A DNA stretch of 64,000 nt from Aphanizomenon flos-aquae FACHB-1287 (GCF_014698755.1 NZ_JACJTO010000001.1:62001-126000), one strand, 5' to 3'. Numbered from the stretch's first letter, positions 28,543 through 38,888 are shown. Notes: generated by a model from the sequence alone, not told the origin. Numbers and translations: made by a program.

Positions 28543-29829
28543 TTATAAGCAACTTGGTGAAGACGGGCGGACTTTTACTCGCACTAGTATAGCCGTAAGA
28601 TTGTCATGACCGTTGTATTCATTACCCAACTCAATCAAATTTTGAATACCCGTTTCTAAGTTAGTAGTATAACTTAGTAAAGGTTGGAGATGAGTTAGCC
28701 AATGAGTTTCTAGACAGTCATTATCTGATAAACCATCTGATACCAATACCAGGAGCATATCTTCATTGATATTAAATAACGTCACATCAGGAGAGATATA
28801 ATTTTCATTGCGTGGACCCAAAGCCTGGGTAAGCTGGTAAGCATCTACACGTCCATAAGCTATACTAGGTTCTACACCCCTAGCAATTTCTTGCTGACCC
28901 ACTTCATGATCTATAGTTATTTGTTCTAATCCTTGCTTGTGAGTTAGACGATAAAGACGACTATCGCCGACATGGGCAATTGCTGCTTGATTATTCTGAA
29001 GTAACAGCATAACCAAAGTAGTACCCATGCGTTTAGTACCGGAACGTGATTCTTGTTGATTAAGCTCATAAATAGCTTGATTAGCTAGGTAAATAGCATC
29101 ACAGATAGATTCAGTCCCAGGTAATTCTCCTTTGACCCAGGTTTCTTGAAAGTATTTACGGATAGTATTTACAGCTAACTCACTGGCTATTTCACCTCCA
29201 GCATGACCACCCATACCATCACAAAGAATATATAAACCTTGTGCTGTGACTATGCTATGATTAGGTAGTTCTAGTTTATGGAATTGGCTATCAACGCTAA
29301 AGTAGTCTTCATTGTGATGGCGTTGACGACCTAGATCAGTATATGCGACATATTCTAAACTACTTAGCTCCATGGATAAGATAGTTTGGGAATCATCATT
29401 TTCAGTTGCTAATTTAGTTTCTGCCTCACTACTTGCTTGTAAGACGGTGGGGGAAAAGTCGGGTTTTTCCTGAGTGGTTATCTCTGTCACTATTTCGGCT
29501 ATTGGATAACGCTGCTGGGGATCTAAATAAGATTCTAAGTCAATTTGGTGGAAGGGGCTAGTATGGCTGTTTTCATTTGCTATATTTTCTAAATTTTGGG
29601 TGAGTTGAGTGGGTTCTGGGATTACAGAAACTACCTGATGTTCTTCCTGGGTGATTAAGGCATAGGAGGTGGTGCTACATTCTGTACTACATTGAGGACA
29701 ATGCTGGATATTTAAGGCTATTTTGGTGCTGCATTTGGGGCAGATTTTGTGGGTTAGAGATGTGCCACAGTTTTGACAGAATTTATTGATGTTAGGGTTT
29801 TTAAATTTACACTGGGGGCAAGTTAGCAT
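28543..29829 (-). CDS. PP2C-type protein phosphatase with N-terminal zinc ribbons
   Basis: This 428-residue protein begins with paired zinc ribbons (CPQC...CQNC, CPKC...CPQC, residues 4-50). A low-complexity linker follows, then a PP2C/PPM domain (about 155-420). Metal and catalytic motifs are RQRHHNEDYF, LCDGMGGHAGGEIAS, AIAHVGDSRLYR, LVSDGLSDND and GHDNLTAILV. It should dephosphorylate Ser/Thr targets, likely including substrates of the adjacent FHA kinase. Confidence 0.95.
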   Translation of the reverse strand: MLTCPQCKFKNPNINKFCQNCGTSLTHKICPKCSTKIALNIQHCPQCSTECSTTSYALITQEEHQVVSVIPEPTQLTQNLENIANENSHTSPFHQIDLESYLDPQQRYPIAEIVTEITTQEKPDFSPTVLQASSEAETKLATENDDSQTILSMELSSLEYVAYTDLGRQRHHNEDYFSVDSQFHKLELPNHSIVTAQGLYILCDGMGGHAGGEIASELAVNTIRKYFQETWVKGELPGTESICDAIYLANQAIYELNQQESRSGTKRMGTTLVMLLLQNNQAAIAHVGDSRLYRLTHKQGLEQITIDHEVGQQEIARGVEPSIAYGRVDAYQLTQALGPRNENYISPDVTLFNINEDMLLVLVSDGLSDNDCLETHWLTHLQPLLSYTTNLETGIQNLIELGNEYNGHDNLTAILVRVKVRPSSPSCL

Positions 29830-29937
29830 GGTGGGATTTGTTTGATTTTCACGGCGAAAGAGGTGCTTTTCACGAATATTTAAATGTCTGGATTTTTTTG
29901 GGATTTCTGGAGTATTTTAGTAATACAACTCTTTGGT

Positions 29938-30522
29938 TTAGTTTTCCGGTGCATGATTTAGGCTTGTGAGTTCAAGGGTTGTGAGTTCGCGCCATTCTCC
30001 TGGAGCTAAGTCATGTAATTGAATATTAGCAATACTGACTCTAATTAACCGTAAGGTGGGAAAACCCACGGTGGCAGTCATGCGACGAACTTGGCGGTTT
30101 TTACCTTCGGTGAGGGTAATTTCTAGCCAGGCTGTGGGTATATTTTTCCGGGTTCTGATGGGTGGGATGCGTTGAATGACGGATGGTTCTTCTAACAATA
30201 ACCTAACTTGAGCGGGACGAGTGCGGTAGTCTTGAATTTCTACTCCTTTTTGGAGTTGATGAATTGCGGTGGCATCAGGAATACGTTCTACTTGGGACCA
30301 ATAGGTACGTTGATGACGAAAGCGGGGATGGGCGAGACGATGCTGGAACTGTCCATGATTGGTTAATAAGAGTAAGCCTTCGCTGTCCCAATCTAAACGC
30401 CCGACGGGATAAATATCAGGAATATCTATATACTGTTTAAGGGTGATATGTTTAGGACTTTCTTGGGTAAATTGGCTCAAAACTCCATAGGGTTTGTGAA
30501 AAATAATATACCGATTATTCAT
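29938..30522 (-). CDS. rRNA pseudouridine synthase (RsuA/RluE family)
   Basis: This 194-residue enzyme lacks an S4 domain, as in RluE-type members. It converts a specific rRNA uridine to pseudouridine. The catalytic Asp sits in [15 protein letters not shown] (about residues 42-56). [28 protein letters not shown] (about 137-164) is the second family motif. RluE modifies 23S rRNA in E. coli; the target here is inferred. Confidence 0.92.
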   Translation of the reverse strand: MNNRYIIFHKPYGVLSQFTQESPKHITLKQYIDIPDIYPVGRLDWDSEGLLLLTNHGQFQHRLAHPRFRHQRTYWSQVERIPDATAIHQLQKGVEIQDYRTRPAQVRLLLEEPSVIQRIPPIRTRKNIPTAWLEITLTEGKNRQVRRMTATVGFPTLRLIRVSIANIQLHDLAPGEWRELTTLELTSLNHAPEN

Positions 30523-30564
30523 AAAATAGAGGAAGAAGGAAAAAGGATTTAATAAACATGAATT

Positions 30565-31413
30565 ATGACAATTACTAAAATCAGTCGCAGGTCTTTTTTA
30601 TTTTTGGGTGGAGCGACTTTGGCACAAGGACTATTTCTCACGGCACCTAGTCACGCCCAATCTGTACAGATTAACAGGGGTCAATTTAATGGTATTACTT
30701 TTTATCAAACTATTGTTAATCTTCGAGACCCAAAAAACTTGATTACTATTGGTTTGGCTAATAATGCGGGCTTCGCTAATTCTATTCAAAAAACGAGTGG
30801 TGATGAGGAGTTTGGTAAGTTGGTGGGGCGTTATCAAGCGGCTGTTGTTGCTAATGGGACTTTTTTCGCCAAAAATCCCCAAAAAACGGTGATGGGTAAT
30901 ATGATTGCTGGGGGAAAATCCCTGAAATACAGTCCTTGGGAAAATTTTGGAACTACTTTGAGATTGGGTGTTGGCAATAAACCGGAAATGGTGACGGTGA
31001 GGGCGGAGGGTAAACCGGAAGGGAATAAATTTTGGTTTTCTATAAGTTCTGGACCGAGATTATTGCGAAAAGGGAAAATTTGGTTACGTCCTAATATTGA
31101 AGGGTTCAAAGATCCTACTGTTTTGGGTAGTAGCGCCCGGACAGCAATTGGTTTTAACCAAGATGGAACTAGGTTAATTTTAGTAACTTTTGACTTTAAT
31201 ATCTCTCTGCGACAAGAAGCGGAGGTGATGAGGGCTGTGGGCTGTTATGAGGCGATGAATTTGGATGGTGGAGCATCTAGGGCTTTGGCTAGTAAAAGTA
31301 CTATTTTAGTCCCGGCTGGTAGACGATTAACTAATGTTATTGTTATTTATGATGGTGGAAATCCAGCGCCGGCGGCTCTACAACAGGCATGGCTGAAGTT
31401 TCAAAAACGGTAG
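30565..31413 (+). CDS. Exported phosphodiester glycosidase family protein
   Basis: This 282-residue protein has a twin-arginine signal ([10 protein letters not shown], residues 7-16, cleavage after about SHAQ). A NAGPA-like domain (PF09992 type) covers most of the rest, with NGTFF (about 97-101) and the C-terminal [10 protein letters not shown] (about 231-240), the family's conserved acidic site. Relatives remove GlcNAc from phosphodiester-linked glycans. The bacterial substrate is unknown. Confidence 0.87.
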   Translation: MTITKISRRSFLFLGGATLAQGLFLTAPSHAQSVQINRGQFNGITFYQTIVNLRDPKNLITIGLANNAGFANSIQKTSGDEEFGKLVGRYQAAVVANGTFFAKNPQKTVMGNMIAGGKSLKYSPWENFGTTLRLGVGNKPEMVTVRAEGKPEGNKFWFSISSGPRLLRKGKIWLRPNIEGFKDPTVLGSSARTAIGFNQDGTRLILVTFDFNISLRQEAEVMRAVGCYEAMNLDGGASRALASKSTILVPAGRRLTNVIVIYDGGNPAPAALQQAWLKFQKR

Positions 31414-31902
31414 GGCGCGGCTGATATCTGTTTCATGAGACAAGGGGTAGGGAGCAGGGGGGGGAATAATTATCTATTGTCCATGGCTATCTTGTTACGG
31501 AGTCTGGGGTATTATTTTCAATATTTAATTATTAATTTTCAATTCCCAAGAGGGTTTGACGGCAAATACGACTATAAAGTTACGGTTCACCCCAATTCCT
31601 GAAGGTATTAATTCTCATACATTAGTCAATGTGAATGCACGTTAATCCATGAAACCACTAGAGATAATTTATAAAATTTGCGGTTTTCCTGACGGTTCGG
31701 TAAACCACCCTTCATGGGATAGCTACTATAGCAGGTGACAGTTGACAGGTGACAGTTGACAGGTGATTGGTGACAGGTAACAGGGGACAGGGAGAATACA
31801 ATATATTTCCCAATGACCAATGACCAATGACCACTAACAACTGACTAAAGCGGATAATTTTTCTGGTTCATTTAGTAATTTTATACGGAGTAAAAACCCA
31901 AA
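31414..31902. other. Repeat-rich intergenic region upstream of dnaK
   Basis: No gene is seen. From about 31730 to 31845 there are imperfect short tandem repeats (ACAGTTGACAGGTG, then CCAATGA units). The DNA just before 31903 has an RBS (GGAG) and presumably the dnaK promoter; no CIRCE inverted repeat was found. Confidence 0.55.
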
Positions 31903-33801
31903 ATGGCGAAAGTAGTTGGCATTGATTTAGGAACAACAAACTCCTGTGTGGCAGTAATGGAAGGTGGTAAACCGACTGTTATCGCTAATGCGGAAGGTTT
32001 TCGGACGACTCCCTCGGTGGTTGCTTTTGCCAAAAATGGCGACAATTTGGTTGGTCAAATCGCCAAACGGCAGGCGGTAATGAACCCGGAAAATACTTTT
32101 TATTCGGTGAAACGCTTTATTGGTCGTCGTTTTGAGGAGATTACGAACGAGGCGACGGAGGTTTCTTATAAGGTTCTCAGTAGCGGTGGTAATGTTAAGG
32201 TGGATTCGCCGGGGGCTGGTAAACAGTTTGCTCCTGAGGAAATTTCTGCTAAGGTTCTGCGTAAGTTGGTGGAGGATGCTAGTAAATATCTGGGTGAAAC
32301 TGTTACCCAAGCTGTAATTACTGTTCCTGCTTATTTCAATGATTCCCAACGTCAAGCGACTAAGGATGCGGGAAAAATTGCTGGTATTGATGTTCTCCGC
32401 ATTATCAATGAACCGACGGCGGCTTCTCTGGCTTATGGTTTTGATAAGAAGAGCAATGAGACTATTTTAGTGTTTGATTTGGGTGGTGGTACTTTTGATG
32501 TGTCTGTGCTGGAGGTAGGTGATGGTGTTTTTGAGGTGTTGTCAACATCTGGGGATACTCATTTAGGTGGTGATGATTTTGATAAGAAGATTGTTGATTT
32601 CTTGGCTGAAAAGTTCAAAAAGGATGAAGGTATTGACCTCCGTAAGGACAAACAAGCTTTACAACGTCTGACTGAGGCCGCAGAAAAAGCTAAAATTGAA
32701 CTTTCTAGTGTCACCCAAGCGGAAATTAATTTACCATTTATTACTGCTACGCAGGATGGTCCTAAGCATTTAGATACAATTCTCACTCGTGCGACTTTTG
32801 AGGAACTTTGTTCTGATTTGATTGACCGTTGCCGCATTCCTGTGGAAGACGCGCTCAAGGGTGCGAAGTTGAATAAAACCAATATTGATGAGGTGGTTCT
32901 GGTTGGTGGTTCGACTCGGATTCCTGCTGTTCAGGATGTGGTTAAGCGGGTTTTAGGTAAGGATCCTAACCAAACTGTTAACCCTGATGAGGTTGTGGCG
33001 GTTGGTGCTGCGATTCAGGCGGGGGTTTTGGCTGGTGATGTTACGGGTATTTTGTTGTTGGATGTAACACCATTGTCTTTGGGTGTGGAAACTTTGGGCG
33101 GTGTGATGACTAAGATTATCCCTCGTAATACGACAATTCCTACTAAAAAGTCTGAGGTGTTTTCTACTGCTGTGGACGGACAAAGCAATGTGGAAATTCA
33201 CGTTCTCCAGGGTGAGAGAGAATTTGCCAATGATAACAAGAGTTTAGGTACTTTCCGTTTGGATGGTATTCCTCCTGCTCCTCGTGGTGTTCCCCAAATT
33301 GAAGTTACTTTTGATATTGACGCTAACGGTATTCTCAATGTTGCGGCTAAGGATAAGGGAACTGGTAAGGAACAATCTATTAGTATCACTGGCGCTTCTA
33401 CTCTTGATAAGAATGATGTAGAACGCATGGTTAGGGAAGCTGAACAAAATGCTTCTTCTGATAAGGAGCGCCGTGAAAAAATTGAACGCAAAAACCAAGC
33501 CGATACTTTAGCTTATCAAGCTGAAAAGCAGTTACAAGAGTTGGGTGATAAGGTTGCTGCTGCTGATAAGACTAAGGTTGAGGGTTTGGTGAAGGAAGTT
33601 AAAGAGGCTGTTGCTAAGGAAGATGATGCTCAAATTCAGAAGTTAATGCCAGAACTGCAACAAGCCCTGTTTGCTATTGGTAGTAATATCTATCAACAAG
33701 CTGGTGGTGATGCTGGCGCTACTGGTGCTGAATCCCCTGGTGGTGGTTCTGCTCCCTCCGGTGATGATGTCATTGATGCTGATTTCACCGAAAGCAAGTA
33801 G
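31903..33801 (+). CDS. dnaK: Molecular chaperone DnaK (Hsp70)
   Basis: This 632-residue Hsp70 has the ATPase domain opening [20 protein letters not shown]. The phosphate and connect motifs [16 protein letters not shown] (about residues 190-205) and [14 protein letters not shown] (about 330-343) are present, then the substrate-binding domain and a lid. The C-terminus is rich in Gly/Ala and ends [12 protein letters not shown]. Cyanobacteria usually carry several dnaK genes; this full-length, conserved copy resembles the main DnaK2 type. No dnaJ or grpE is adjacent. Confidence 0.98.
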   Translation: MAKVVGIDLGTTNSCVAVMEGGKPTVIANAEGFRTTPSVVAFAKNGDNLVGQIAKRQAVMNPENTFYSVKRFIGRRFEEITNEATEVSYKVLSSGGNVKVDSPGAGKQFAPEEISAKVLRKLVEDASKYLGETVTQAVITVPAYFNDSQRQATKDAGKIAGIDVLRIINEPTAASLAYGFDKKSNETILVFDLGGGTFDVSVLEVGDGVFEVLSTSGDTHLGGDDFDKKIVDFLAEKFKKDEGIDLRKDKQALQRLTEAAEKAKIELSSVTQAEINLPFITATQDGPKHLDTILTRATFEELCSDLIDRCRIPVEDALKGAKLNKTNIDEVVLVGGSTRIPAVQDVVKRVLGKDPNQTVNPDEVVAVGAAIQAGVLAGDVTGILLLDVTPLSLGVETLGGVMTKIIPRNTTIPTKKSEVFSTAVDGQSNVEIHVLQGEREFANDNKSLGTFRLDGIPPAPRGVPQIEVTFDIDANGILNVAAKDKGTGKEQSISITGASTLDKNDVERMVREAEQNASSDKERREKIERKNQADTLAYQAEKQLQELGDKVAAADKTKVEGLVKEVKEAVAKEDDAQIQKLMPELQQALFAIGSNIYQQAGGDAGATGAESPGGGSAPSGDDVIDADFTESK

Positions 33802-33818
33802 TAATTAATTCTGATAAC

Positions 33819-33880
33819 GGGCGGGGGTTATCCGCCCTAGGGGAATAATACCCATTCAGTCATTGTGCTAAATGGGTATT
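33819..33880 (+). terminator. Two consecutive hairpins after dnaK
   Basis: GGGCGG/CCGCCC (33819-33837) and AATACCCATT/AATGGGTATT (33847-33880) form two stems within 80 bases of the dnaK stop. They are likely to end or protect the transcript. The rest of the gap to 34229 shows no gene. Confidence 0.55.
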
Positions 33881-34229
33881 TCTGATGGCAGTTAAATTGT
33901 TTATGATAAGATAGTTCTTCCTTGTCAGTTCTATCATAACAAATTTAAAATCAAATGTCAAGCCCTTCGATCTCTTTATTGGCGTTTTTTTTAAGCAAAA
34001 GCTGCGGTGATTTTTAATAAAACTTCTCGAATTTCCTAATATTGTTCCCCAGTCTAATTACTTATACACCAGTTCCCTGTTCCCTTTTTGCTGATGATGT
34101 ACTCAATGTCCCGATTTATTGGAGTTATACTTTCTATGCTGTACCTATTGGTGTAATATATCTATATCATGTTAATGGGTTTCTTGACTGCCAACTAATT
34201 TAAATTTCAGACTTTGGATATAGAAATAT

Positions 34230-35159
34230 ATGCTACAAGTTATTTATTCTGACGAATTTTTAGATCACAAAACGGGAATCTACCACCCTGAAAAACCAGC
34301 TAGATTGACTGCTATAGTTGACGCTTTAAAATCTGGGAATTTTGTAGAAAAAATTACCTGGAAGTTACCTACACCTGTATTATTAAAACCATTGTTAATG
34401 TCTTGGATAGAAAATGTTCATTCGACAACCTATATTAACAAAGTTAAAGATATCGCTGTCTCTGGTGGGGGTTATTTAGATAGAGATACTCCCGTTTCTC
34501 CCCGCAGTTATGATGTAGCGTTATTAGCGGTTAGTGCTTGGTTAGATGGAATTGATATTATTCTTAATACAGATGATTCAGCTTTTATATTAGCGCGTCC
34601 ACCAGGACATCATGCGGTAAGTGATACGGGTATGGGCTTTTGTTTATTTTCTAATGCGGCAATTGCTGCTTTATATGCTTTACAGCAACCTACGGTTAAG
34701 CGCGTTGCTATTCTAGATTGGGATGTACATCACGGAAATGGTACGGAAGCAATAGTCGAAACTCACCCAGAAATTGCTTATATTTCTCTTCACCAATATC
34801 CAGCTTACCCAGGTACAGGGGATGCTTCTCAACAAGGTTTACACAATAATGTGTTAAATTTACCTATTGATCCTGGTAGTGATATTACTGTCTATCAATC
34901 TCTGTGGGAAGGGAGAATTATCCCATTTTTAACCAATTTTCAGCCAGATTTATTGATTATTAGTGCTGGTTATGATGCTAATACTAATGATCCTTTGGCT
35001 GGTATTAATTTACAACCAAAAGATTTTGGTTTATTTACAGAATACTGTTTAAGTATAACCAAAAAAATCATGTTTGGTTTAGAAGGTGGTTATGATTTAC
35101 CAAGTCTTGCGGAATCGGTAGTTGCTACAATTCAAGCTTGTATAGGTGAGTCTGGTTGA
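34230..35159 (+). CDS. Histone deacetylase family protein
   Basis: This 309-residue zinc-dependent deacylase has GIYHPEKPARL near residue 17, RPPGHHAV (about 128-135, paired active-site His), DWDVHHGNGTE (about 163-173, zinc-binding Asp and His) and the C-terminal LEGGYDLPSLAES. Bacteria have no histones, and members act on acetylpolyamines, acetoin or acetyl-lysine; the true substrate is unknown. The Asp-His dyad and tyrosine region appear intact, so it is probably active. Confidence 0.93.
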   Translation: MLQVIYSDEFLDHKTGIYHPEKPARLTAIVDALKSGNFVEKITWKLPTPVLLKPLLMSWIENVHSTTYINKVKDIAVSGGGYLDRDTPVSPRSYDVALLAVSAWLDGIDIILNTDDSAFILARPPGHHAVSDTGMGFCLFSNAAIAALYALQQPTVKRVAILDWDVHHGNGTEAIVETHPEIAYISLHQYPAYPGTGDASQQGLHNNVLNLPIDPGSDITVYQSLWEGRIIPFLTNFQPDLLIISAGYDANTNDPLAGINLQPKDFGLFTEYCLSITKKIMFGLEGGYDLPSLAESVVATIQACIGESG

Positions 35160-35393
35160 ACGATTTACTAATTAGAAAAATTCAGAATCTTGTTTTTTGC
35201 TAATTTTATATTTTTCAGTATTGTACTTAACCGAATCTAGTTAAAATTTAGCAAATATTTGGGAATAAAACTTTGTCATTGTGTCATGAAAGGGCTAAAG
35301 TTTTGTTAAGATCTGATTACAGGAATTCAGTCACCTGGCGTGAAGAAAAATTAGAAAGTACCAGTATCTGTATACAGTTCAGAAGGTGAACAA

Positions 35394-35531
35394 ATGACCA
35401 CCTATATTTTTTTTGACCAAGCCCTCAAGATGCTTACGATTGCTTTTTTAGCATCAACAATCATGCTAATCGCCGCTTCGAGTATAGGGTTAGCAGTGAT
35501 TGAAACTATTGAAAAAACAGGAGACAGCTAA
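35394..35531 (+). CDS. Small single-helix membrane protein
   Basis: This 45-residue reading frame starts at ATG 35394 with a good RBS (AGAAGGTG, 6 bases away). It has one clear transmembrane stretch (about residues 12-36, LKMLTIAFLASTIMLIAASSIGLAVI) and a polar tail ending EKTGDS. It does not match the small photosystem subunits I know (PsbM, PsbN, PsbT, PsbX, PsbY). Its size and layout fit a thylakoid accessory subunit or a regulatory microprotein. Confidence 0.55.
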   Translation: MTTYIFFDQALKMLTIAFLASTIMLIAASSIGLAVIETIEKTGDS

Positions 35532-35797
35532 AACTACGCTTCCCAGTGGGGACAGGGGTGAAAATAACAGTATGGCTGAAATTTCATCTACAACCTGTCT
35601 CTACTCTATCAAAGAGGGCTAGAAGTTCAGGAGTATGGCTAACGCCACGCTTGGCTATCAGGAGGATTTAGAAGTAATATCAAGTCTGGAAAATTGAACA
35701 ATTTTTGATGCTATGATCATATTTTTATTGCGCCTCATTTACCTTTTACACAGATAAAAGTTTTAATGTGTAGGGTTGTAGGTTTATTCAGCAAAGC

Positions 35798-36322
35798 CTA
35801 TATAGAAACTAAACGACGTAAAGATTCAGCCCGACGTTTAGCAACGGTGTTATTAGGTGATAATTTAAGTGTTGCTTCATACATTTCTAAAGCTTGAGCA
35901 TTCAATTTTTTCTTCTCATAAGCGTGTCCGAGATTATTTAGGGCTGATACATAATCTGGTTTTAATTTGATAGCTTCTTTATAATGACGAATTGCTAAGT
36001 CATATTGCTCTTGAGCAAAGTAAACATATCCTAAGCCGTTATAAATAGGAGCGATAGATTCTTCTCCTTCTTCTTCTGCTGCTTTCAGAGATTTTTGAAA
36101 TAGGGGTATCGCTTGGCTAAATACTTTTTTTTCTGAATAGATACTAGCTAATTCATAATATTCTTGAGCCGTACCTTTTTCTTTAGTTAATTTGTTTTTC
36201 AATTTATTTAAGGAGCTTTCAAGTTTCCGGGTTTTGAATACTTGACGAAAAACACTCACACCTGCAAATGCAAGTAAACCAACAAAAATTGACAAATAAA
36301 TGATGACTAAATTGCTATCCAT
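35798..36322 (-). CDS. ycf37: Ycf37-like TPR protein
   Basis: This 174-residue protein has an N-terminal membrane helix (about residues 6-24) and a short basic linker. Tetratricopeptide repeats cover about residues 50-165 (AQEYYELASIYSEKKVFSQAIPLFQKSL; PIYNGLGYVYFAQEQYDLAIRHYKEAIKLKPD; ALNNLGHAYEKKKLNAQALEMYEATLKLSPN). Layout and length fit Ycf37, an accessory factor for photosystem I assembly and stability in cyanobacteria and some plastids. The assignment rests on resemblance in architecture and sequence. Confidence 0.82.
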   Translation of the reverse strand: MDSNLVIIYLSIFVGLLAFAGVSVFRQVFKTRKLESSLNKLKNKLTKEKGTAQEYYELASIYSEKKVFSQAIPLFQKSLKAAEEEGEESIAPIYNGLGYVYFAQEQYDLAIRHYKEAIKLKPDYVSALNNLGHAYEKKKLNAQALEMYEATLKLSPNNTVAKRRAESLRRLVSI

Positions 36323-36405
36323 TTTCTACAAATACAAATTATTAAAATACCTTATCTATTGTCAATTGTCTGTTGTTAGTTGTCAATTGTCATTGCTCTT
36401 AACTA

Positions 36406-37191
36406 TTACCTAAATCCCCAATATTCTATCCTTTGCTTCAGCCAATCTGTAACCGTATAACGGGCGATCACTTCATTTACATTACGTCTTAATTCATCAT
36501 ACTGCAACCCTTTAGGCATGACTACAGATAAAGGTTCTGCTGATAATTTAGTTGGCAATATGTGATATTCAGGATGTTCTTGTACCCAACCACTAAGAAC
36601 GCTGACATCCGCTGCAAAACCATCTACTTGATTACTTGCCGTTTTTTCCCATCCTTGTTCATAAGAATTTACACTGATTAATTTAGCAGAGGGTATAAAG
36701 TATTTCAAATAGCTAATTGTGCTAGAGTGGTTGAGAACAGCTATTTTCCGGTTATTTACATCTTTTAACCCTTGAATAGATGTATTTTTTGTGACTATAG
36801 CTGCACCATCATAATAATAGGGAACACTGAAGCTAACAATCCGGGAACGCGATTCTGTGGCTGTGACTCTAGCAATCGCTAAATCAACTTGCTGATTAAA
36901 TACTACAGGTAAGCGATCGCTATTAGCTACCAATTGGAATTTTACAGCATCAGCTTTGCCTAATAAATCACTGGCCAAACCCTTAGCTAAATCAATCTCT
37001 AACCCTTGTAGATTGCCCTTAGAGTCCCTAAAAGCCAAAGGGCGAAGATTATCCTTAACTGCCACATTTAAGTAGCCTCGTTGCTGAATTTCCGCCATTG
37101 TTGCGGCTGATACAGTTAAGTTCCCTCCGGGAAAAAATAGACAAAAAATCAAAATTAGGGTAGCGGATAATACCAGATGTAACTTATTCAT
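36406..37191 (-). CDS. Periplasmic substrate-binding protein (amino-acid type)
   Basis: This 261-residue protein has a signal peptide (about residues 1-30, ending SAA). The SBP family 3 fold shows RGYLNVAVKDNLRPLAFRDSKGNLQGLEIDLAKGLA near the start of the mature domain and a hinge near IAVLNHSSTISYL. It should bind an amino acid or similar small molecule. No permease or ATPase gene is nearby, so it either serves a distant ABC transporter or acts as a sensor. It sits between rplT and ycf37 on the same strand. Confidence 0.85.
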   Translation of the reverse strand: MNKLHLVLSATLILIFCLFFPGGNLTVSAATMAEIQQRGYLNVAVKDNLRPLAFRDSKGNLQGLEIDLAKGLASDLLGKADAVKFQLVANSDRLPVVFNQQVDLAIARVTATESRSRIVSFSVPYYYDGAAIVTKNTSIQGLKDVNNRKIAVLNHSSTISYLKYFIPSAKLISVNSYEQGWEKTASNQVDGFAADVSVLSGWVQEHPEYHILPTKLSAEPLSVVMPKGLQYDELRRNVNEVIARYTVTDWLKQRIEYWGFR

Positions 37192-37302
37192 AATCGCTCT
37201 GCGTTGTACTCCAATTAAAAAGGCTAAAAAGCACCTTGATTTTTAATTTTCAATTCTCCGAAGCGGCAACTTGTTACATCCGTTATTCATCCGTTGCCAC
37301 CT

Positions 37303-37659
37303 TTATCCGTTAACCGATTGTGCCAATTCTGCAATTTTAGCAAAACTTGTCGGATCAAGAATTGCCAATTGTGCCAACATTTTGCGGTTTAGTTCCACAT
37401 TGGCCTTTTTCAAATTGCCAATTAAACGGCTGTAGCTTAAACCGTGTTGTCTAGAAGCTGCATTAATCCGTGCTATCCACAGACGGCGAAAATCACGCTT
37501 TTTCTTTTTGCGATCGCGGTAAGCACTTCTTAGCGCCTTCATTACCTGTTGGTTAGCGGTTCTAAACAAAGTGGAATGAGAACCACGAAAGCCTTTAGCT
37601 AATTTGAGAATTTTATTGCGGCGTTTACGAGCTACATTACCGCGTTTTACCCGAGTCAT
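37303..37659 (-). CDS. rplT: 50S ribosomal protein L20
   Basis: This 118-residue basic protein starts [26 protein letters not shown], typical of L20, which binds 23S rRNA early in large-subunit assembly and can repress its own operon. It lies 20 bases after rpmI, the universal order. Confidence 0.98.
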   Translation of the reverse strand: MTRVKRGNVARKRRNKILKLAKGFRGSHSTLFRTANQQVMKALRSAYRDRKKKKRDFRRLWIARINAASRQHGLSYSRLIGNLKKANVELNRKMLAQLAILDPTSFAKIAELAQSVNG

Positions 37660-37679
37660 ATCTTATTACCTGTGATCTT

Positions 37680-37877
37680 TTACAAATATGGAAGCATTAA
37701 GCGTACGTTAGGTTCGTCTCGTTCATGAACAACTGCCATTTTTGACATATCGTTCTTTTTACTAGAGGATTTATGCTCTAATAAGTGGTTTTTGAAAGGT
37801 TTACGGCGGACGATTTTACCGCTACCGGTGGCGCGGAATCTCTTGGCCGCAGCCTTGCGAGTCTTTAATTTAGGCAT
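37680..37877 (-). CDS. rpmI: 50S ribosomal protein L35
   Basis: This 65-residue basic protein ([26 protein letters not shown]) is followed directly by rplT. infC, which precedes rpmI in many bacteria, is not upstream here. The 353-base region 37878-38230 holds the leader, where L20 autoregulation would act, but no defined structure was identified. Confidence 0.98.
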   Translation of the reverse strand: MPKLKTRKAAAKRFRATGSGKIVRRKPFKNHLLEHKSSSKKNDMSKMAVVHERDEPNVRLMLPYL

Positions 37878-38130
37878 GGGATGGCTTTAATTCAACACAA
37901 TCTACAATTATATACCTTATTGACAAGATCGGCAAGGATTCCCAGGACATAACCATTATATTCAAAAGATTTTACTTCAGGACTTGACAAGGCGAAAATT
38001 TTAGTTTACACTAATGTTAAGATTGGAAATCTGTCCGCGCATATATAGTAAATTTTTCAACTATTAACATCATTATTTTCAAAAATCCACTAAAATCCAG
38101 TATATTATTATCATTCCTTAAATTCTGGAT

Positions 38131-38226
38131 ATCCTGATTCTGATAATTGAACGCGGATGAACGCTGATGAACGCTGATGTTATACTAGTTTTTAATTCTC
38201 TGCTATCGTGTAAATCCTGATTCTGA
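38131..38226. repeat. Short dispersed repeats upstream of kinase fragment
   Basis: ATCCTGATTCTGA occurs twice (38131-38143 and 38214-38226). Between the copies lie three tandem GAACGCNGAT units (38149 onward). Such motifs are commonly seen between genes in cyanobacteria. They bracket the start of a truncated kinase gene. Confidence 0.6.
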
Positions 38227-38230
38227 CAAT

Positions 38231-38422
38231 ATGCAATCCTGGACACCTAACACCCCACTACAGAATGGACAGTATATCATTAAAAGAGCGATCAGTGGCG
38301 GTGGCTTTGGTGAAACTTATTTAGCAGAAGATACGGAAGAAAACAGTTTGGTTGCAGGGGAAACGCATCTAATTATCTTGAAAAAATACTATATTAGTGC
38401 ATTAAAACGGAAAAATATCTAA
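38231..38422 (+). pseudogene. 5' fragment of a serine/threonine kinase gene
   Basis: These 63 codons encode the start of a Hanks-type kinase: LQNGQYIIKRAISGGGFGETYLAED is the glycine-rich loop, then a poor match to the Lys-bearing strand (LIILKKYY). The frame ends before the catalytic loop, and no continuation was found downstream. It is a truncated gene, not a functional kinase. Confidence 0.75.
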
Positions 38423-38559
38423 TTTCATTCAAAAGATGATAAATTTATTTGTTAATATTCTAAAAATTTAATAAATTGAGAGTAATTATTTATTTTTAAT
38501 GATGGATTTGTCTTGTTCAGGTTTATACATTAATAGCTATATTTTTTGACATTAAAAAT

Positions 38560-38724
38560 CTAGATCCTACCCTTTCTTAAAATTGGGTACTTTGACCTGA
38601 GAAATGTACCAGAGAAACACTGCAAGCCTCTATCTTGTAAAGCTTGAATAATTTCTTGATCTAAATCAATTGCACAAATTTTCGGAGTTTCCTTGATTTG
38701 AATTTTTGAGGCTTTGTCAGTCAT
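38560..38724 (-). pseudogene. Truncated gene, 54-codon remnant
   Basis: ATG at 38724 gives MTDKASKIQIKETPKICAIDLDQ followed by EIIQALQDRGLQCFSGTF, then a divergent end and a stop at 38560. It resembles the N-terminus of a larger cyanobacterial protein, but I cannot name the family. Together with the neighbouring kinase fragment this marks 38.2-38.9 kb as a decay zone. Confidence 0.4.
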
Positions 38725-38856
38725 CTCTATTTAATTAGCTAAGGTTAAATTTTATTCTAACTAATTCAGATACTTTTTGTCACTAACTACAATTGCATCC
38801 AAAATACCAGAAAGTCTCACGCCCAAACACAAAAACACTCAAAATCATTTTTGTGC

Positions 38857-38874
38857 CTCTGCGCCTCTGCGTGA
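38857..38874. repeat. Dispersed repeat CTCTGCGCCTCTGCGTGA, copy 1
   Basis: This 18-base sequence is identical at 55016-55033. Both copies are followed by similar TA-rich text ending TATCCT. It lies just downstream of the hemB stop codon, in a zone with an opposed CTCACGC arm at about 38817. Confidence 0.7.
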
Positions 38875-38888
38875 GATAATATCCTAAG

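Noticed and set aside
31414-31902. CIRCE or other heat-shock operator upstream of dnaK
   Set aside because: No TTAGCACTC-N9-GAGTGCTAA inverted repeat was found in the region.
31903-33500. Several long frames opposite dnaK
   Set aside because: They are antisense shadows of a highly conserved, codon-biased gene, with no RBS or domain of their own.
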